Made by a program: the position numbers and the translations under genes | The notes under the pieces: generated by a model | Seen by the model: the letters and a program-made list of their open reading frames with translations, nothing else | Database searches by the model: none | What the model was told of the DNA's origin: nothing | Assembly (NCBI GenBank): GCA_022564635.1 | Contig: JADFLA010000010.1 | Span: 1-32,753, forward strand | Direction of reading: 5' to 3' | Source: Nanobdellota archaeon | GTDB lineage: Archaea > Nanobdellota > Nanobdellia > Woesearchaeales > GW2011-AR4 | DNA: 32,753 nt | Part shown: in pieces, positions 1 to 7,723 of the stretch | How positions within the stretch are numbered: the stretch's first letter is position 1 | Layout: every line of letters begins with the position of its first letter

Positions 1-142
1 GAAGATAAGATGCAGAAAACCACATCATAGAAATATTGTAACTTGTTTACTTGGATTAAAACACAACATTAAGACGTTACTTAGAGTTAAAGCTTTAATC
101 TTATTTTGTTATTTTCGCACCAACCTCTACATTTCCATAACC

Positions 143-152
143 TTTTTAAATC
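143..152 (+). promoter_or_regulatory. TATA box for the carboxyltransferase operon
   Basis: A TTTTTAAAT motif lies about 45 nt before the ATG at 193. With the usual archaeal spacing of about 26 nt, transcription would start near 174 and leave a leader of about 19 nt containing a weak GGGTGG Shine-Dalgarno-like stretch. This supports the ATG at 193 over an upstream in-frame ATG at 106, which would lie before the transcription start. The remainder of 1-142 shows no gene. Confidence 0.5.
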
Positions 153-192
153 AATATACGTAACTCTAGGCTTCTGTGGGTGGTTAATCAAT

Positions 193-1686
193 ATGAAAAA
201 TAACTCTAAACTAGACAAAGAAGCAATAAAAAAACAGCATGCTAAAGGTAAATTAACAGCTAGAGAAAGAATAGATTTACTTCTGGATAAAGGTTCATTT
301 ATTGAAATAAATGAGAATGTTGAGCTTAGAAGCACTAATTATAATTTACAAGAAAAAAAGAAAGAAGGTGATGGTATAATAACAGGTTATGGTAAGATAA
401 ACAGCAGACCAGTATGTATTTATGCCCAAGATTTTACATTCATGGGAGGTTCAATGGGAGAGATGCATAATATGAAAATAGCACTCATCCAAGAACATGC
501 CTTAAAAATCGGTTGCCCGATTATTGGTTTGTTTGATTCTGGTGGAGCAAGAATCCAAGAAGGCATACACAGCTTAGATACTGGTGGTTTAATATTCAGG
601 AACAACACCTTAGCTTCTGGAGTAGTTCCACAAATATCAGTTATCTTAGGACCTTGTGCTGGTATTGCTGTTTACTCACCAGCTCTAACAGATTTTATCT
701 TCATGACAAAAAAGATAAGCTATATGTTCATAACAGGGCCTGATGTAATAAAAACAATAACAGGAGAAAATATTGATTTAAACAGTTTAGGAGGCGCTTT
801 GCCACATAACGAAAAAAGTGGAGTTGCAAGTTTTATTGCAGAGAATGAAAAGGAATGCTTTGAAAATATTAAGCTTTTATTGAGCTTTTTGCCACAGAAC
901 AACATGGAAAATCCTCCAATAATAAGCATAAATGACAACCCAAACAGATCAAATACAAATTTAAAAGTTCCAAAAGATTCTAAAAAGACTTATGATGTAA
1001 GGGATGTAATAGAAGATATAGTGGATAAGAACACTTTCTTAGAAATCCAACAATTATATGCTCAAAATGTTGTTATCGGCTTAGCAAGATTAAACAACAA
1101 CACTATAGGCATTGTAGCAAACCAGCCAAAAATACTAGCTGGCTGCTTAGACATAAACAGCTCTGATAAAATAGCAAGGTTTGTAAGATTTTGTGATAGT
1201 TTCAACATACCATTAATCAACCTAGTGGATGTTACCGGTTATTTGCCCGGAGTTAACCAGGAGCATAACGGAATTATAAGGCATGGTGCAAAAATACTTT
1301 ATGCTTATTCTGAAGCAACAGTTCCAAAAATAAGCTTGGTAATGAGAAAAGCCTATGGAGGAGCTTACATTGCTTTAGTATCAAAAGACATGGGCTTTGA
1401 CAAGGTAATTGCATGGCCAAATGCAGAAATTGCAGTTATGGGAGCAGAGCAAGCAGTCAACATAATCCACAGGAAAGAATTAAAGGGAAATGAAAAAATA
1501 AAAGCCCAAAAAGTAAAGGAATATGCTGAAAAATTCTTAAATCCTTATGAAGCAGCTAAGCGTGGTAAGGTTGATATAATAACAGAGCCTAAAAATACAA
1601 GAAAGATATTAATTAGTTGCTTAGAAATGCTAATTACAAAAAGAGAAAGAAGACCAGCTAAAAAACATGGTAACATACCAGTTTAA
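193..1686 (+). CDS. acyl-CoA carboxylase, carboxyltransferase subunit (PccB/AccD-like)
   Basis: This 497-aa protein is the carboxyltransferase of a biotin-dependent acyl-CoA carboxylase, moving CO2 from carboxybiotin to an acyl-CoA. It has the full crotonase-like double domain: an N-terminal KLTARERIDLLLD segment, GGSMGEMHNMK near residue 84, SGGARIQEG near 116 and a C-terminal MRKAYGGAYIAL segment. The residue after AYGGAY is Ile393. In Streptomyces carboxylases, Asp at this position goes with propionyl-CoA preference and Ile with acetyl-CoA acceptance, so malonyl-CoA production is plausible. The carrier protein and bioB follow on the same strand; the biotin carboxylase is at 10590-12566. 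An in-frame ATG at 106 would add 29 unconserved residues and precedes the predicted transcription start. A decarboxylase role (MmdA-like) is possible, but no sodium-pump subunits are visible. Confidence 0.93.
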   Translation: MKNNSKLDKEAIKKQHAKGKLTARERIDLLLDKGSFIEINENVELRSTNYNLQEKKKEGDGIITGYGKINSRPVCIYAQDFTFMGGSMGEMHNMKIALIQEHALKIGCPIIGLFDSGGARIQEGIHSLDTGGLIFRNNTLASGVVPQISVILGPCAGIAVYSPALTDFIFMTKKISYMFITGPDVIKTITGENIDLNSLGGALPHNEKSGVASFIAENEKECFENIKLLLSFLPQNNMENPPIISINDNPNRSNTNLKVPKDSKKTYDVRDVIEDIVDKNTFLEIQQLYAQNVVIGLARLNNNTIGIVANQPKILAGCLDINSSDKIARFVRFCDSFNIPLINLVDVTGYLPGVNQEHNGIIRHGAKILYAYSEATVPKISLVMRKAYGGAYIALVSKDMGFDKVIAWPNAEIAVMGAEQAVNIIHRKELKGNEKIKAQKVKEYAEKFLNPYEAAKRGKVDIITEPKNTRKILISCLEMLITKRERRPAKKHGNIPV

Positions 1687-1694
1687 TTCGACAT

Positions 1695-1780
1695 TAATTA
1701 TTTTCCGGCGTCGCAATGTGGCAACGCATTATAGATACCGAACAACAGTGGTTCGGCCTAAAATTCCTAAGGAATAATTA
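1695..1780 (+). promoter_or_regulatory. structured intergenic element before the biotin carrier gene
   Basis: This locally G+C-rich island contains two adjacent hairpins: GCGTCGC/GCAACGC (1708-1714/1721-1727, one mismatch) and CCGAAC/GTTCGG (1738-1743/1751-1756). A third, ATTCC-TAA-GGAAT (1763-1775), competes with a longer AT-only pairing of TAATTATT (1695-1702) with AATAATTA (1773-1780) that would enclose the first two. It could be an mRNA leader or processing element for the carrier protein, or a terminator after the carboxyltransferase. Function is not known. Confidence 0.35.
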
Positions 1781-1812
1781 TTAATAAAATTAACAATAAA
1801 ACATAATTCACA

Positions 1813-2202
1813 ATGGAAGACTTAACCATTAGGGTAGATGGAAAGGAATATAATGTTAAAGTTGAAGAAACAGATGACGGCAAGATTTTAGTCCATTGTG
1901 ATGGGGATGTTTATGAGATTGATAAGCCACAAGATAAACAAGCAGCTATCTTCAACAGGATAAAAAAAGAGAAAATAGAGGAAAAAGGAAAAGCGGTTAT
2001 TACTGCACCCTTGCCAGGAACAATCTACGATATAAAGGTAAAAAAAAATCAAAAAGTAAAAAAGGGTGATTCATTAATAAAGCTTATAGCAATGAAGATG
2101 GAAAACGATATAACTTCTCCACGCTCAGGAACAGTAAAGGAAATAAGAGTAAAAAAGAACGATAATGTTAATAAGGATGATATTCTAATCATAATTGAAT
2201 AA
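1813..2202 (+). CDS. biotin carboxyl carrier protein (BCCP)
   Basis: This 129-aa protein is the swinging-arm biotin carrier linking biotin carboxylase to carboxyltransferase. The C-terminal half (about 60-129) is a biotinyl/lipoyl domain with the canonical AMKMEN motif; K95 is the biotinylated lysine. The N-terminal about 45 residues form a short beta-rich module as in stand-alone carriers of propionyl-CoA carboxylases and decarboxylases, joined by a charged linker. It lies 126 bp after the carboxyltransferase, across the structured element at 1695-1780, and 13 bp before bioB. Carrier and biotin synthase are therefore probably co-transcribed, coupling cofactor and acceptor supply. BirA at 9877-10590 is the expected modifying enzyme. 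Confidence 0.95.
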   Translation: MEDLTIRVDGKEYNVKVEETDDGKILVHCDGDVYEIDKPQDKQAAIFNRIKKEKIEEKGKAVITAPLPGTIYDIKVKKNQKVKKGDSLIKLIAMKMENDITSPRSGTVKEIRVKKNDNVNKDDILIIIE

Positions 2203-2215
2203 AAACTTGATTTAA

Positions 2216-3208
2216 ATGAAATTCGTCAGGCATGATTGGACAGAAAAAGAGATTCTAGGCATATACAACATTCCATTATTGGAATTAGTGTACAAAGCAG
2301 CTACTATCCATAGAAAGTTTCACGATCCAAAAGAGGTCCAAGTAAGTTCTTTATTATCTATAAAAACCGGGGCTTGTCCAGAAGACTGTGCTTATTGTCC
2401 TCAATCTGCAAGATATCATACCGATATTGATATAGGGCCATTATTGCCATTACAAAAAGTAATAGAAGTTGCAAAAAAAGCAAAAAGCTCAGGAGCAACA
2501 AGATTCTGCATGGGTGCTGCCTGGAGAGAAATCAAAGACGGCCCTGAATTTGAAAGAATTCTTGAAATGGTTAAAGCCATAAACAACATGGGCATGGAAG
2601 TCTGCTGCACATTAGGAATGTTAACAGAAAGCCAGGCAAAAAGATTAGAAGAAGCTGGATTATACGCGTACAACCACAACCTAGACACTTCCAGAGAATA
2701 CTACAAAAAAATAATTACAACAAGAACATATGAAGACCGAATTAAAACACTAGAAAATATCAGAAAAACGAACATTACTGTCTGCTCAGGAGGAATAATT
2801 GGCATGGGAGAGTCAATAAATGACAGAGCAGGAATGCTGACAACCTTATCATCATTAAATCCCCATCCAGAATCTGTCCCAATAAACATTCTAATACCAG
2901 TAAAAGGAACTCCACTAGAAAATCAAGAACTCGTTTCAATATGGGAAATGGTAAGGATGATAGCTACAACAAGGATTGTAATGCCAGAATCTATGGTAAG
3001 ATTATCTGCAGGAAGAGTTAACATGAGCAAGGAAGGACAAGCTTTGTGTTTCCTCGCAGGAGCCAATTCAATCTTTACAGGAGAGAAACTCCTAACGCAG
3101 CCAAATCCAGAGGTAAATGAAGATTTAGATATGTTAAAAACATTAGGACTTAAACCAAGACAAGCATTTAAGCAATTAAAGCAGAAATTAGAGCTTAGCA
3201 TAGAATAA
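2216..3208 (+). CDS. bioB: biotin synthase
   Basis: BioB is a radical-SAM enzyme that inserts sulfur into dethiobiotin. The 330-aa length is typical. The CxxxCxxC cluster motif is at C54/C58/C61 (ACPEDCAYC). The [2Fe-2S] cluster ligands are represented by C98 ([10 protein letters not shown]), C130 or C131 (EVCCTLGML), C190 (TVCSGG) and the VRLSAGR segment near 261-267. It starts 13 bp after the carrier gene. Its 3' end overlaps the convergent methyltransferase gene by 21 nt. With BioF, a BioU candidate and BioD just downstream, the late biotin pathway is essentially complete here. Confidence 0.97.
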   Translation: MKFVRHDWTEKEILGIYNIPLLELVYKAATIHRKFHDPKEVQVSSLLSIKTGACPEDCAYCPQSARYHTDIDIGPLLPLQKVIEVAKKAKSSGATRFCMGAAWREIKDGPEFERILEMVKAINNMGMEVCCTLGMLTESQAKRLEEAGLYAYNHNLDTSREYYKKIITTRTYEDRIKTLENIRKTNITVCSGGIIGMGESINDRAGMLTTLSSLNPHPESVPINILIPVKGTPLENQELVSIWEMVRMIATTRIVMPESMVRLSAGRVNMSKEGQALCFLAGANSIFTGEKLLTQPNPEVNEDLDMLKTLGLKPRQAFKQLKQKLELSIE

Positions 3209-3865
3209 AGCATCCACGGTTCTTGGTATTTTATACGGACAATAGTTAATCTTCTTGTAACCTAAACCTCTAAGCAAAGAAATTACTTCCTGAACATTCT
3301 TAATCCTAAAATCAAAAAGATAATTTCTTCCAATAATAAGCTTAAAGATAAACTTATACAGATTCATTCGAATACTTTTTTTTCTGGTAGAACCACCAAG
3401 ATTTATAAAATCAATCAATAAATGACCTTTATATTTTTTTACCTGATTCAATAAATCCATAATTTGCTTTTTTTGAAGATACATAGTTACGCCCTCTACA
3501 ATAAACAACGCTTCCTTAACATCAAGTTTCAACTCATCTCTCCCAATATCAAAAGAGGTAATATTTCTATTCTTCTCAGAAAAATAAGGCAGGTCAAGTT
3601 CATAGAATTTTATCTTGTCGAATCTCTTAGACCTTGAAGAATATCCAACACCTATCTCTACTACATACTTAGGCTTCAATCTCCTTACAAAAGTATCAAT
3701 AAACTTTGTTCTCTGTGCAATAGTTTCAACACTATTAGGGTCCAATAAACCAAGTAAATAACCTACAATTTTCATCGGAATACTAACTTGTTCAGTGGAA
3801 TGGTTTTCTACCTTGCCCATACTACGCCACACCGCTGTAAGTCCTGCTGTACGATATACTTTCAT
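3188..3865 (-). CDS. LCM-family SAM-dependent carboxyl methyltransferase
   Basis: This 225-aa protein resembles the leucine carboxyl methyltransferase (PPM1/LCM, PF04072) family. It has [10 protein letters not shown] near 51-60, a glycine-rich SAM loop [11 protein letters not shown] near 68-78, the acidic YELDLPYF segment near 88-95 and EGVTMYL near 124-130. Known members methylate carboxylates or small hydroxylated metabolites. An in-frame TTG at 3868 exists, but the ATG at 3865 sits about 26 nt from a TATA-like TATTTAAACC at 3887-3896 and is the better, leaderless start. It lies between bioB and the hydrolase/bioF pair; its 3' end overlaps bioB by 21 nt. I infer a possible role methylating a malonyl thioester, as BioC does, but BioC is a different methyltransferase family and the substrate is unknown. 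Confidence 0.75.
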   Translation of the reverse strand: MKVYRTAGLTAVWRSMGKVENHSTEQVSIPMKIVGYLLGLLDPNSVETIAQRTKFIDTFVRRLKPKYVVEIGVGYSSRSKRFDKIKFYELDLPYFSEKNRNITSFDIGRDELKLDVKEALFIVEGVTMYLQKKQIMDLLNQVKKYKGHLLIDFINLGGSTRKKSIRMNLYKFIFKLIIGRNYLFDFRIKNVQEVISLLRGLGYKKINYCPYKIPRTVDALFYAKL

Positions 3866-3874
3866 CAAGCAAAA

Positions 3875-3896
3875 GATTTTTATTTGGTTTAAATAT
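3875..3896. promoter_or_regulatory. divergent promoters for the methyltransferase and MBL hydrolase
   Basis: The 41 bp between the divergent starts 3865 (-) and 3907 (+) contain TTTTTATTT near 3876-3884, about 26 nt before the + strand ATG, and TATTTAAACC read on the minus strand at 3887-3896, about 26 nt before the minus ATG. Both transcripts would be leaderless. The shared promoter region suggests the two genes are expressed together. Confidence 0.45.
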
Positions 3897-3906
3897 CTTT
3901 TCAGTT

Positions 3907-4593
3907 ATGGACTTTGAGATTATCAAGAATGGCTACCTAGAATGTGACAAGGGCTTTGTCACTCTAGGCAGGGATATGGGAAAAATAGTAAAAATTCCGG
4001 TTTATTGCTTCCTAGTCAAGCATGATAAAGGTAATATACTCATAGATACTGGATTCTCTAAAAATTTTGAACAAACTTGGAATAAACGTTTAAAGTACTA
4101 CAAACCAATTTTAGAAAAGGATGTTGTAGAATATTTAAAATCTATTCAAATTGATTATATAATTAATACACACTTACACATTGATCATTGTGAGAATAAT
4201 CCTTTCTTTAAAGGTGCTCAAATAATTGTTCAAAAACAGGAACTCAAATTTGCTAGGAATCCAAAACCCTACCAAAAACTTGCATATCCGGATAAAATAG
4301 AAGATCTAAATTACAAAATCATTGACAACAATCTAGACCTCTTCAAAGATAAAACTATAAAGATCATAAAAACTCCTGGACATACACCCGGACACCAATC
4401 AATACTCCTAAACATAAATAAAAAAGATATATTTATTGCAGGAGACGCTTGTTATTCTTCTGAAAACCTAAAATATTTTTGCCTTCCGGGTATTCTTTGG
4501 AATCCTGACAAGATAATGGAATGTTATGATGTCATTAGAAATTTAAAAGATACTCAAATTATTTACGGACATGAGGAAGTAAACCAAGCTTGA
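3907..4593 (+). CDS. metallo-beta-lactamase-fold hydrolase (lactonase/esterase-like)
   Basis: This 228-aa MBL-fold protein resembles the N-acyl-homoserine-lactone lactonase branch. The zinc motif HxHxDH is THLHIDH (H89, H91, D93, H94), with GHTPGH (H159/H163) and GD near D180 as further ligands. It should hydrolyse an ester, lactone or thioester in the cytoplasm; no signal peptide is seen. It is divergent from the LCM-type methyltransferase across a 41-bp shared promoter region, and its 3' end overlaps bioF on the opposite strand by 35 nt. Being embedded among biotin genes and paired with a carboxyl methyltransferase, it could be a pimeloyl-ester esterase analogous to BioH. That is inference; other MBL hydrolase roles are possible. 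Confidence 0.8.
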   Translation: MDFEIIKNGYLECDKGFVTLGRDMGKIVKIPVYCFLVKHDKGNILIDTGFSKNFEQTWNKRLKYYKPILEKDVVEYLKSIQIDYIINTHLHIDHCENNPFFKGAQIIVQKQELKFARNPKPYQKLAYPDKIEDLNYKIIDNNLDLFKDKTIKIIKTPGHTPGHQSILLNINKKDIFIAGDACYSSENLKYFCLPGILWNPDKIMECYDVIRNLKDTQIIYGHEEVNQA

Positions 4594-5692
4594 TTCCATT
4601 CTTCTTAAATGAATACAATGCTTTATTCAATTGTTTCCTTGTATGTGTAGCCATAACAGAAATACGTAATCTTGCACTTTTAACTGTCGGAAATCTAATG
4701 CCAGTAACAAAAATTCCATCTTCTTCAAGTAATTTTTGGAATTTCATTGTTTTTTTATTGTCTCCTATAATAAGGGGTATTATCTGCAAATCTCCAAAAA
4801 CTTTAAAACCCATATTCTTAAGCCTTTTTCTAAAATAAGAAGCATTATTAATCAGTCTAGTCCTCAGTGTCTTATATTCCTGCATAATTTTTAATGCTTC
4901 CAAAGCGCTAGCCGTATCGGCAGGAGACAAGCCAGTTGAATACATGAATGGTCTAGAAGTGTTCCTAAGAAAATCAATAAGTTCATTGCTACCGGCAGCA
5001 TAACCGCCTTGAGAACCAAGAGTTTTTGAAAGTGTTCCCATATGGATATCAATTCCTTCCAAGTTTGTATCTACAATTCCAGTTGCATGCGCATCATCAA
5101 CCATAAATGTAAATGAATATTTTCTCTTTAGATTAATAATTTCTTTTAATGGCGCAACATCGCCATCCATACTAAAGACGCTATCTGTAACAACTAAAAT
5201 ATTTTTATTTTTTAATTTAGATAATTTAGATTCCAAATCTTCAATATCACAATGCTTATACACAACAACATCTGCTTTACTTAACCTGCACCCATCAATT
5301 ATGCTTGCATGGTTAAGCTCATCACTTAAAATTGCATCTCCCTTACCAACAACACTAGAAATAATACCTATATTTGCAGAAAAACCTCCGGAATAAACCA
5401 GAGCAGCTTGACATTTCTTATACCTAGCTATATCTTTCTCCAATTTCTCATGCAAATCCAAATTAACGATCAACCTAGAAGCGACATTTCCTGAACCATA
5501 TTTATCCAAAGCCCTTTTCCCAGCAGCAATAACTCTAGGGTCTGTATTTAATCCAAAATAATTATTTGATGCAAGCATAATACATTCCTTGCCATTAAAC
5601 CTTACAATACTATCGCAAGAACTAGTGATTGTCCTGAACTCTCTAAACAAATTTTTTCCTTTAATATCCTTAAGCTTTTGCTTTATATTCAT
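4559..5692 (-). CDS. bioF: 8-amino-7-oxononanoate synthase (BioF)
   Basis: BioF is a PLP-dependent alpha-oxoamine synthase that condenses a pimeloyl thioester with L-alanine. The 377-aa protein shows the family signatures ASNNYFGL (41-48), SGGFSANIG (101-109), DDAHATG (199-205) and the Schiff-base lysine K223 in GTLSKTLGSQGG. Glycine C-acetyltransferase (Kbl) or another alpha-oxoamine synthase is the main alternative by sequence, but the biotin-gene neighbourhood favours BioF. It is divergent from the bioU-bioD pair, with a shared AT-rich promoter between them. The ATG at 5692 is about 25 nt from the TATA and would be leaderless. Its 3' end overlaps the convergent MBL gene by 35 nt. Confidence 0.9.
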   Translation of the reverse strand: MNIKQKLKDIKGKNLFREFRTITSSCDSIVRFNGKECIMLASNNYFGLNTDPRVIAAGKRALDKYGSGNVASRLIVNLDLHEKLEKDIARYKKCQAALVYSGGFSANIGIISSVVGKGDAILSDELNHASIIDGCRLSKADVVVYKHCDIEDLESKLSKLKNKNILVVTDSVFSMDGDVAPLKEIINLKRKYSFTFMVDDAHATGIVDTNLEGIDIHMGTLSKTLGSQGGYAAGSNELIDFLRNTSRPFMYSTGLSPADTASALEALKIMQEYKTLRTRLINNASYFRKRLKNMGFKVFGDLQIIPLIIGDNKKTMKFQKLLEEDGIFVTGIRFPTVKSARLRISVMATHTRKQLNKALYSFKKNGIKLGLLPHVRK

Positions 5693-5706
5693 ATTGAGAC
5701 CGCTAT

Positions 5707-5746
5707 CTTTTTAAATATTATAAATTTTGCTAGAGTAGTGGGGTGA
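5707..5746. promoter_or_regulatory. bidirectional promoter between bioF and bioU-bioD, with strong SD
   Basis: A TTTTTAAATATTATAAATTTT stretch starting at about 5708 can serve as TATA box in both directions. On the minus strand it predicts a leaderless bioF start at 5692. On the plus strand it predicts a start near 5738, giving a short leader with the Shine-Dalgarno sequence GGGGTGAT (5739-5746) 6 nt before the ATG at 5753. Shared control would keep the biotin genes coordinated. Confidence 0.5.
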
Positions 5747-5752
5747 TAATTA

Positions 5753-6721
5753 ATGAATATAGCTGTACTTGGGGCAGGAGGCTTAGGCAAATCAGCTGCC
5801 AGGATAATTGAACAGAAAAAGGAAGTTAAAATTATAGCAACATGTGACAAAAAAGGCTACCTTATTGATGAAAACGGCATTGATCCAAAAAAAATTTATT
5901 CATTAGGCAAAGGAGAGTCTATTGAAACTATTGGAAACAAATCCGATGATACTATAGGGGAAATCATCAAAGCGCCTAAAATTATAGAGGGAATTTTAAT
6001 AACCTTGCCAAATCTTCCAAATGAATTTATACCATCAGTTGCTAAGAGATTCCTTGACAATAATTATCAAGGATCATTTTCAGACCCATTAAAAAGAACT
6101 CAAGCAATGAAAATAATGTTTGGCATGGATGATTTTTTTAAGAAACATAAATCAACTTACCTTACTGGAACCGGCGCAACACCTGGATTATTGTCAGCAG
6201 CCGCTGTCTTAGCATCTCAATCTTTTATTAAGGTGGATAAAGTTGATATTTTCTGGGGTGTAGGTATAGATAATTGGGAAGAGTATAAAGGAACCATAAG
6301 AGAAGATATTGCACATCTACCAAACTTCTCAATTGAAAAGGCAAAAACCATGACAGATAAAGAAGTAGAAGACCTTCTCGATAAAACAGATGGAAAACTC
6401 AAATTTAAAAATATGGAGCATGCTGATGACATATTATTAAAAAAAGTTGGTGTTGTTGATAACCTTAATCAAGTTACTGTTGGAGGTATTATGGACACAA
6501 GAAACACAAAAAAACCAGTAACTACAACCATGACCTTAACTGGAAAAACCTTTGATAACAAAACAAGCTCTCATAAGTTCATGTTAGGGGATGAGACTAC
6601 AATGGCAGCAAATGTTTTAGGCCCCGCACTAGGCTACTTAAAAAGAGCCATCTGGCTAAACCAAAAAAATATCTATGGTGTGTATGGTTCAACAGAATTC
6701 ATGCCAATGGTGGTAAGGTAA
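5753..6721 (+). CDS. bioU: BioU candidate: saccharopine-dehydrogenase-like NAD(P) oxidoreductase in the biotin cluster
   Basis: This 322-aa protein has an N-terminal Rossmann motif MNIAVLGAGGLGKSA and a C-terminal domain like saccharopine dehydrogenase-type oxidoreductases. It starts after a strong GGGGTGAT Shine-Dalgarno and its stop overlaps the bioD start by one base (TAATG), so the two are translationally coupled. No class-III aminotransferase (BioA) is visible in the window. Cyanobacterial BioU replaces BioA: it is a saccharopine-dehydrogenase-like protein that uses one of its own lysines (Lys124 in Synechocystis) as amino donor to make diaminopelargonate. Here K114 in SDPLKRT is my candidate for that lysine, without an alignment to prove it. 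Context gives the BioU call most of its weight; a generic dehydrogenase is the alternative. Confidence 0.65.
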   Translation: MNIAVLGAGGLGKSAARIIEQKKEVKIIATCDKKGYLIDENGIDPKKIYSLGKGESIETIGNKSDDTIGEIIKAPKIIEGILITLPNLPNEFIPSVAKRFLDNNYQGSFSDPLKRTQAMKIMFGMDDFFKKHKSTYLTGTGATPGLLSAAAVLASQSFIKVDKVDIFWGVGIDNWEEYKGTIREDIAHLPNFSIEKAKTMTDKEVEDLLDKTDGKLKFKNMEHADDILLKKVGVVDNLNQVTVGGIMDTRNTKKPVTTTMTLTGKTFDNKTSSHKFMLGDETTMAANVLGPALGYLKRAIWLNQKNIYGVYGSTEFMPMVVR

Positions 6722-7401
6722 TGGGTAAATGTATTTTTGTAACTGGTACAGACACAGACGTAGGAAAAACAGTAATTGTTGCTTGTCTAGCATCCGCTTT
6801 AATGAGGGCAGGAAAAAAGGTAGCTGTTTACAAGCCAATCCAATGTGGTGATTTACTAAAAGGAAATATTAAATCTCCGGATTTAGCATTAGTTAAAGAA
6901 TTAACCAATATTCCGGATCGAGACTTGGTGAATGATTTTAGTTTTCAACTAGCAGCCTCTCCTCACTTGGCTGCAGAGCATGACAAAGTAAAAGTGGATA
7001 TACAAACTATCAAAGATCATACAAAATCATTGCTAAATGCTTATGACATAGTTCTTATAGAAGGTGCTGGTGGTTTAATTGTGCCATTAACACGAACTTA
7101 CACGGTCCTTAACTTAATAGAGGATCTATCTGTTCCTGTCCTAATTGTTTCGAGGGCCAGCTTAGGAACGATCAACCATACAAGTTTAACAGTCAATGCC
7201 TTAAAATCTCATAATATTCCAATAATAGGAATTATATTAAATTATTTCGAAGGCGGTATAATTGAAGAGGATAATAAAAAGATTATAAATACATTAAATA
7301 ATATACCGGTCATTGGTATTGTACCTTTTTCTAAAAACATAAAAAATCTAGCTAAAGATTTTGAGAAATATGTTGATATAGAAAAAATATTGCAGAGTTA
7401 A
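6721..7401 (+). CDS. bioD: dethiobiotin synthetase
   Basis: BioD closes the ureido ring of dethiobiotin from 7,8-diaminopelargonate, CO2 and ATP. The 226-aa protein has the P-loop GTDTDVGKT at residues 9-17, KPIQCG near 38-43 and EGAGGLIVPL near 114-123, all diagnostic of BioD. It overlaps the upstream BioU candidate by one base, indicating translational coupling and consecutive pathway steps. Its product is the substrate of BioB, encoded about 4 kb upstream. The 50 bp between it and the convergent gene at 7452 is AT-rich with no clear hairpin. Confidence 0.95.
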   Translation: MGKCIFVTGTDTDVGKTVIVACLASALMRAGKKVAVYKPIQCGDLLKGNIKSPDLALVKELTNIPDRDLVNDFSFQLAASPHLAAEHDKVKVDIQTIKDHTKSLLNAYDIVLIEGAGGLIVPLTRTYTVLNLIEDLSVPVLIVSRASLGTINHTSLTVNALKSHNIPIIGIILNYFEGGIIEEDNKKIINTLNNIPVIGIVPFSKNIKNLAKDFEKYVDIEKILQS

Positions 7402-7451
7402 AATAAAATTCTTTAAATGTAAAAAGAATTATTATACTTTGCTAATGTAAT

Positions 7452-7679
7452 TTATCTGTTAGAGCTCTTCTGACCAAACAAAATACCTGCCAAAACATTC
7501 AAAGCCCATGCCTGAAAAACATTTATTGAATAAACGCTGCCAAAAACAAAATTCCAGAGCAACTTAACCGGAAATGCTAGCACCAAACCAACTATACCGC
7601 TGATTAATACAACTAAAGCTATTGTATAAGCCATCTCCAGCATCCTCTTCAAAAATGGTACTTGATCTAAAACTGCCAT
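7452..7679 (-). CDS. small two-helix membrane protein
   Basis: I do not recognise this 75-aa protein. It has a short N-terminal amphipathic stretch, a strong hydrophobic segment at about residues 17-35 (YTIALVVLISGIVGLVLAF) and a second at about 55-68 ending in a polar KSSNR tail, so it is probably a small integral membrane protein with two passes. A TATA-like CTTTAAAAATAG lies about 35 nt before the ATG. It sits between convergent bioD and the minus-strand gene at 7724-8593. No function can be assigned. Confidence 0.6.
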   Translation of the reverse strand: MAVLDQVPFLKRMLEMAYTIALVVLISGIVGLVLAFPVKLLWNFVFGSVYSINVFQAWALNVLAGILFGQKSSNR

Positions 7680-7723
7680 TTATACCCAAATAATTAGATA
7701 TCTGAAACTATTTTTAAAGCTTA

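Noticed and set aside
106-192. 29-residue N-terminal extension of the carboxyltransferase.
   Set aside because: It lies before the predicted transcription start, does not resemble the family and is interrupted by the TATA box.
5753-6721. Lysine-biosynthesis saccharopine dehydrogenase as the function of the gene before bioD.
   Set aside because: Translational coupling to bioD, position opposite bioF and absence of bioA make a biotin role more likely; no lysine genes are nearby.
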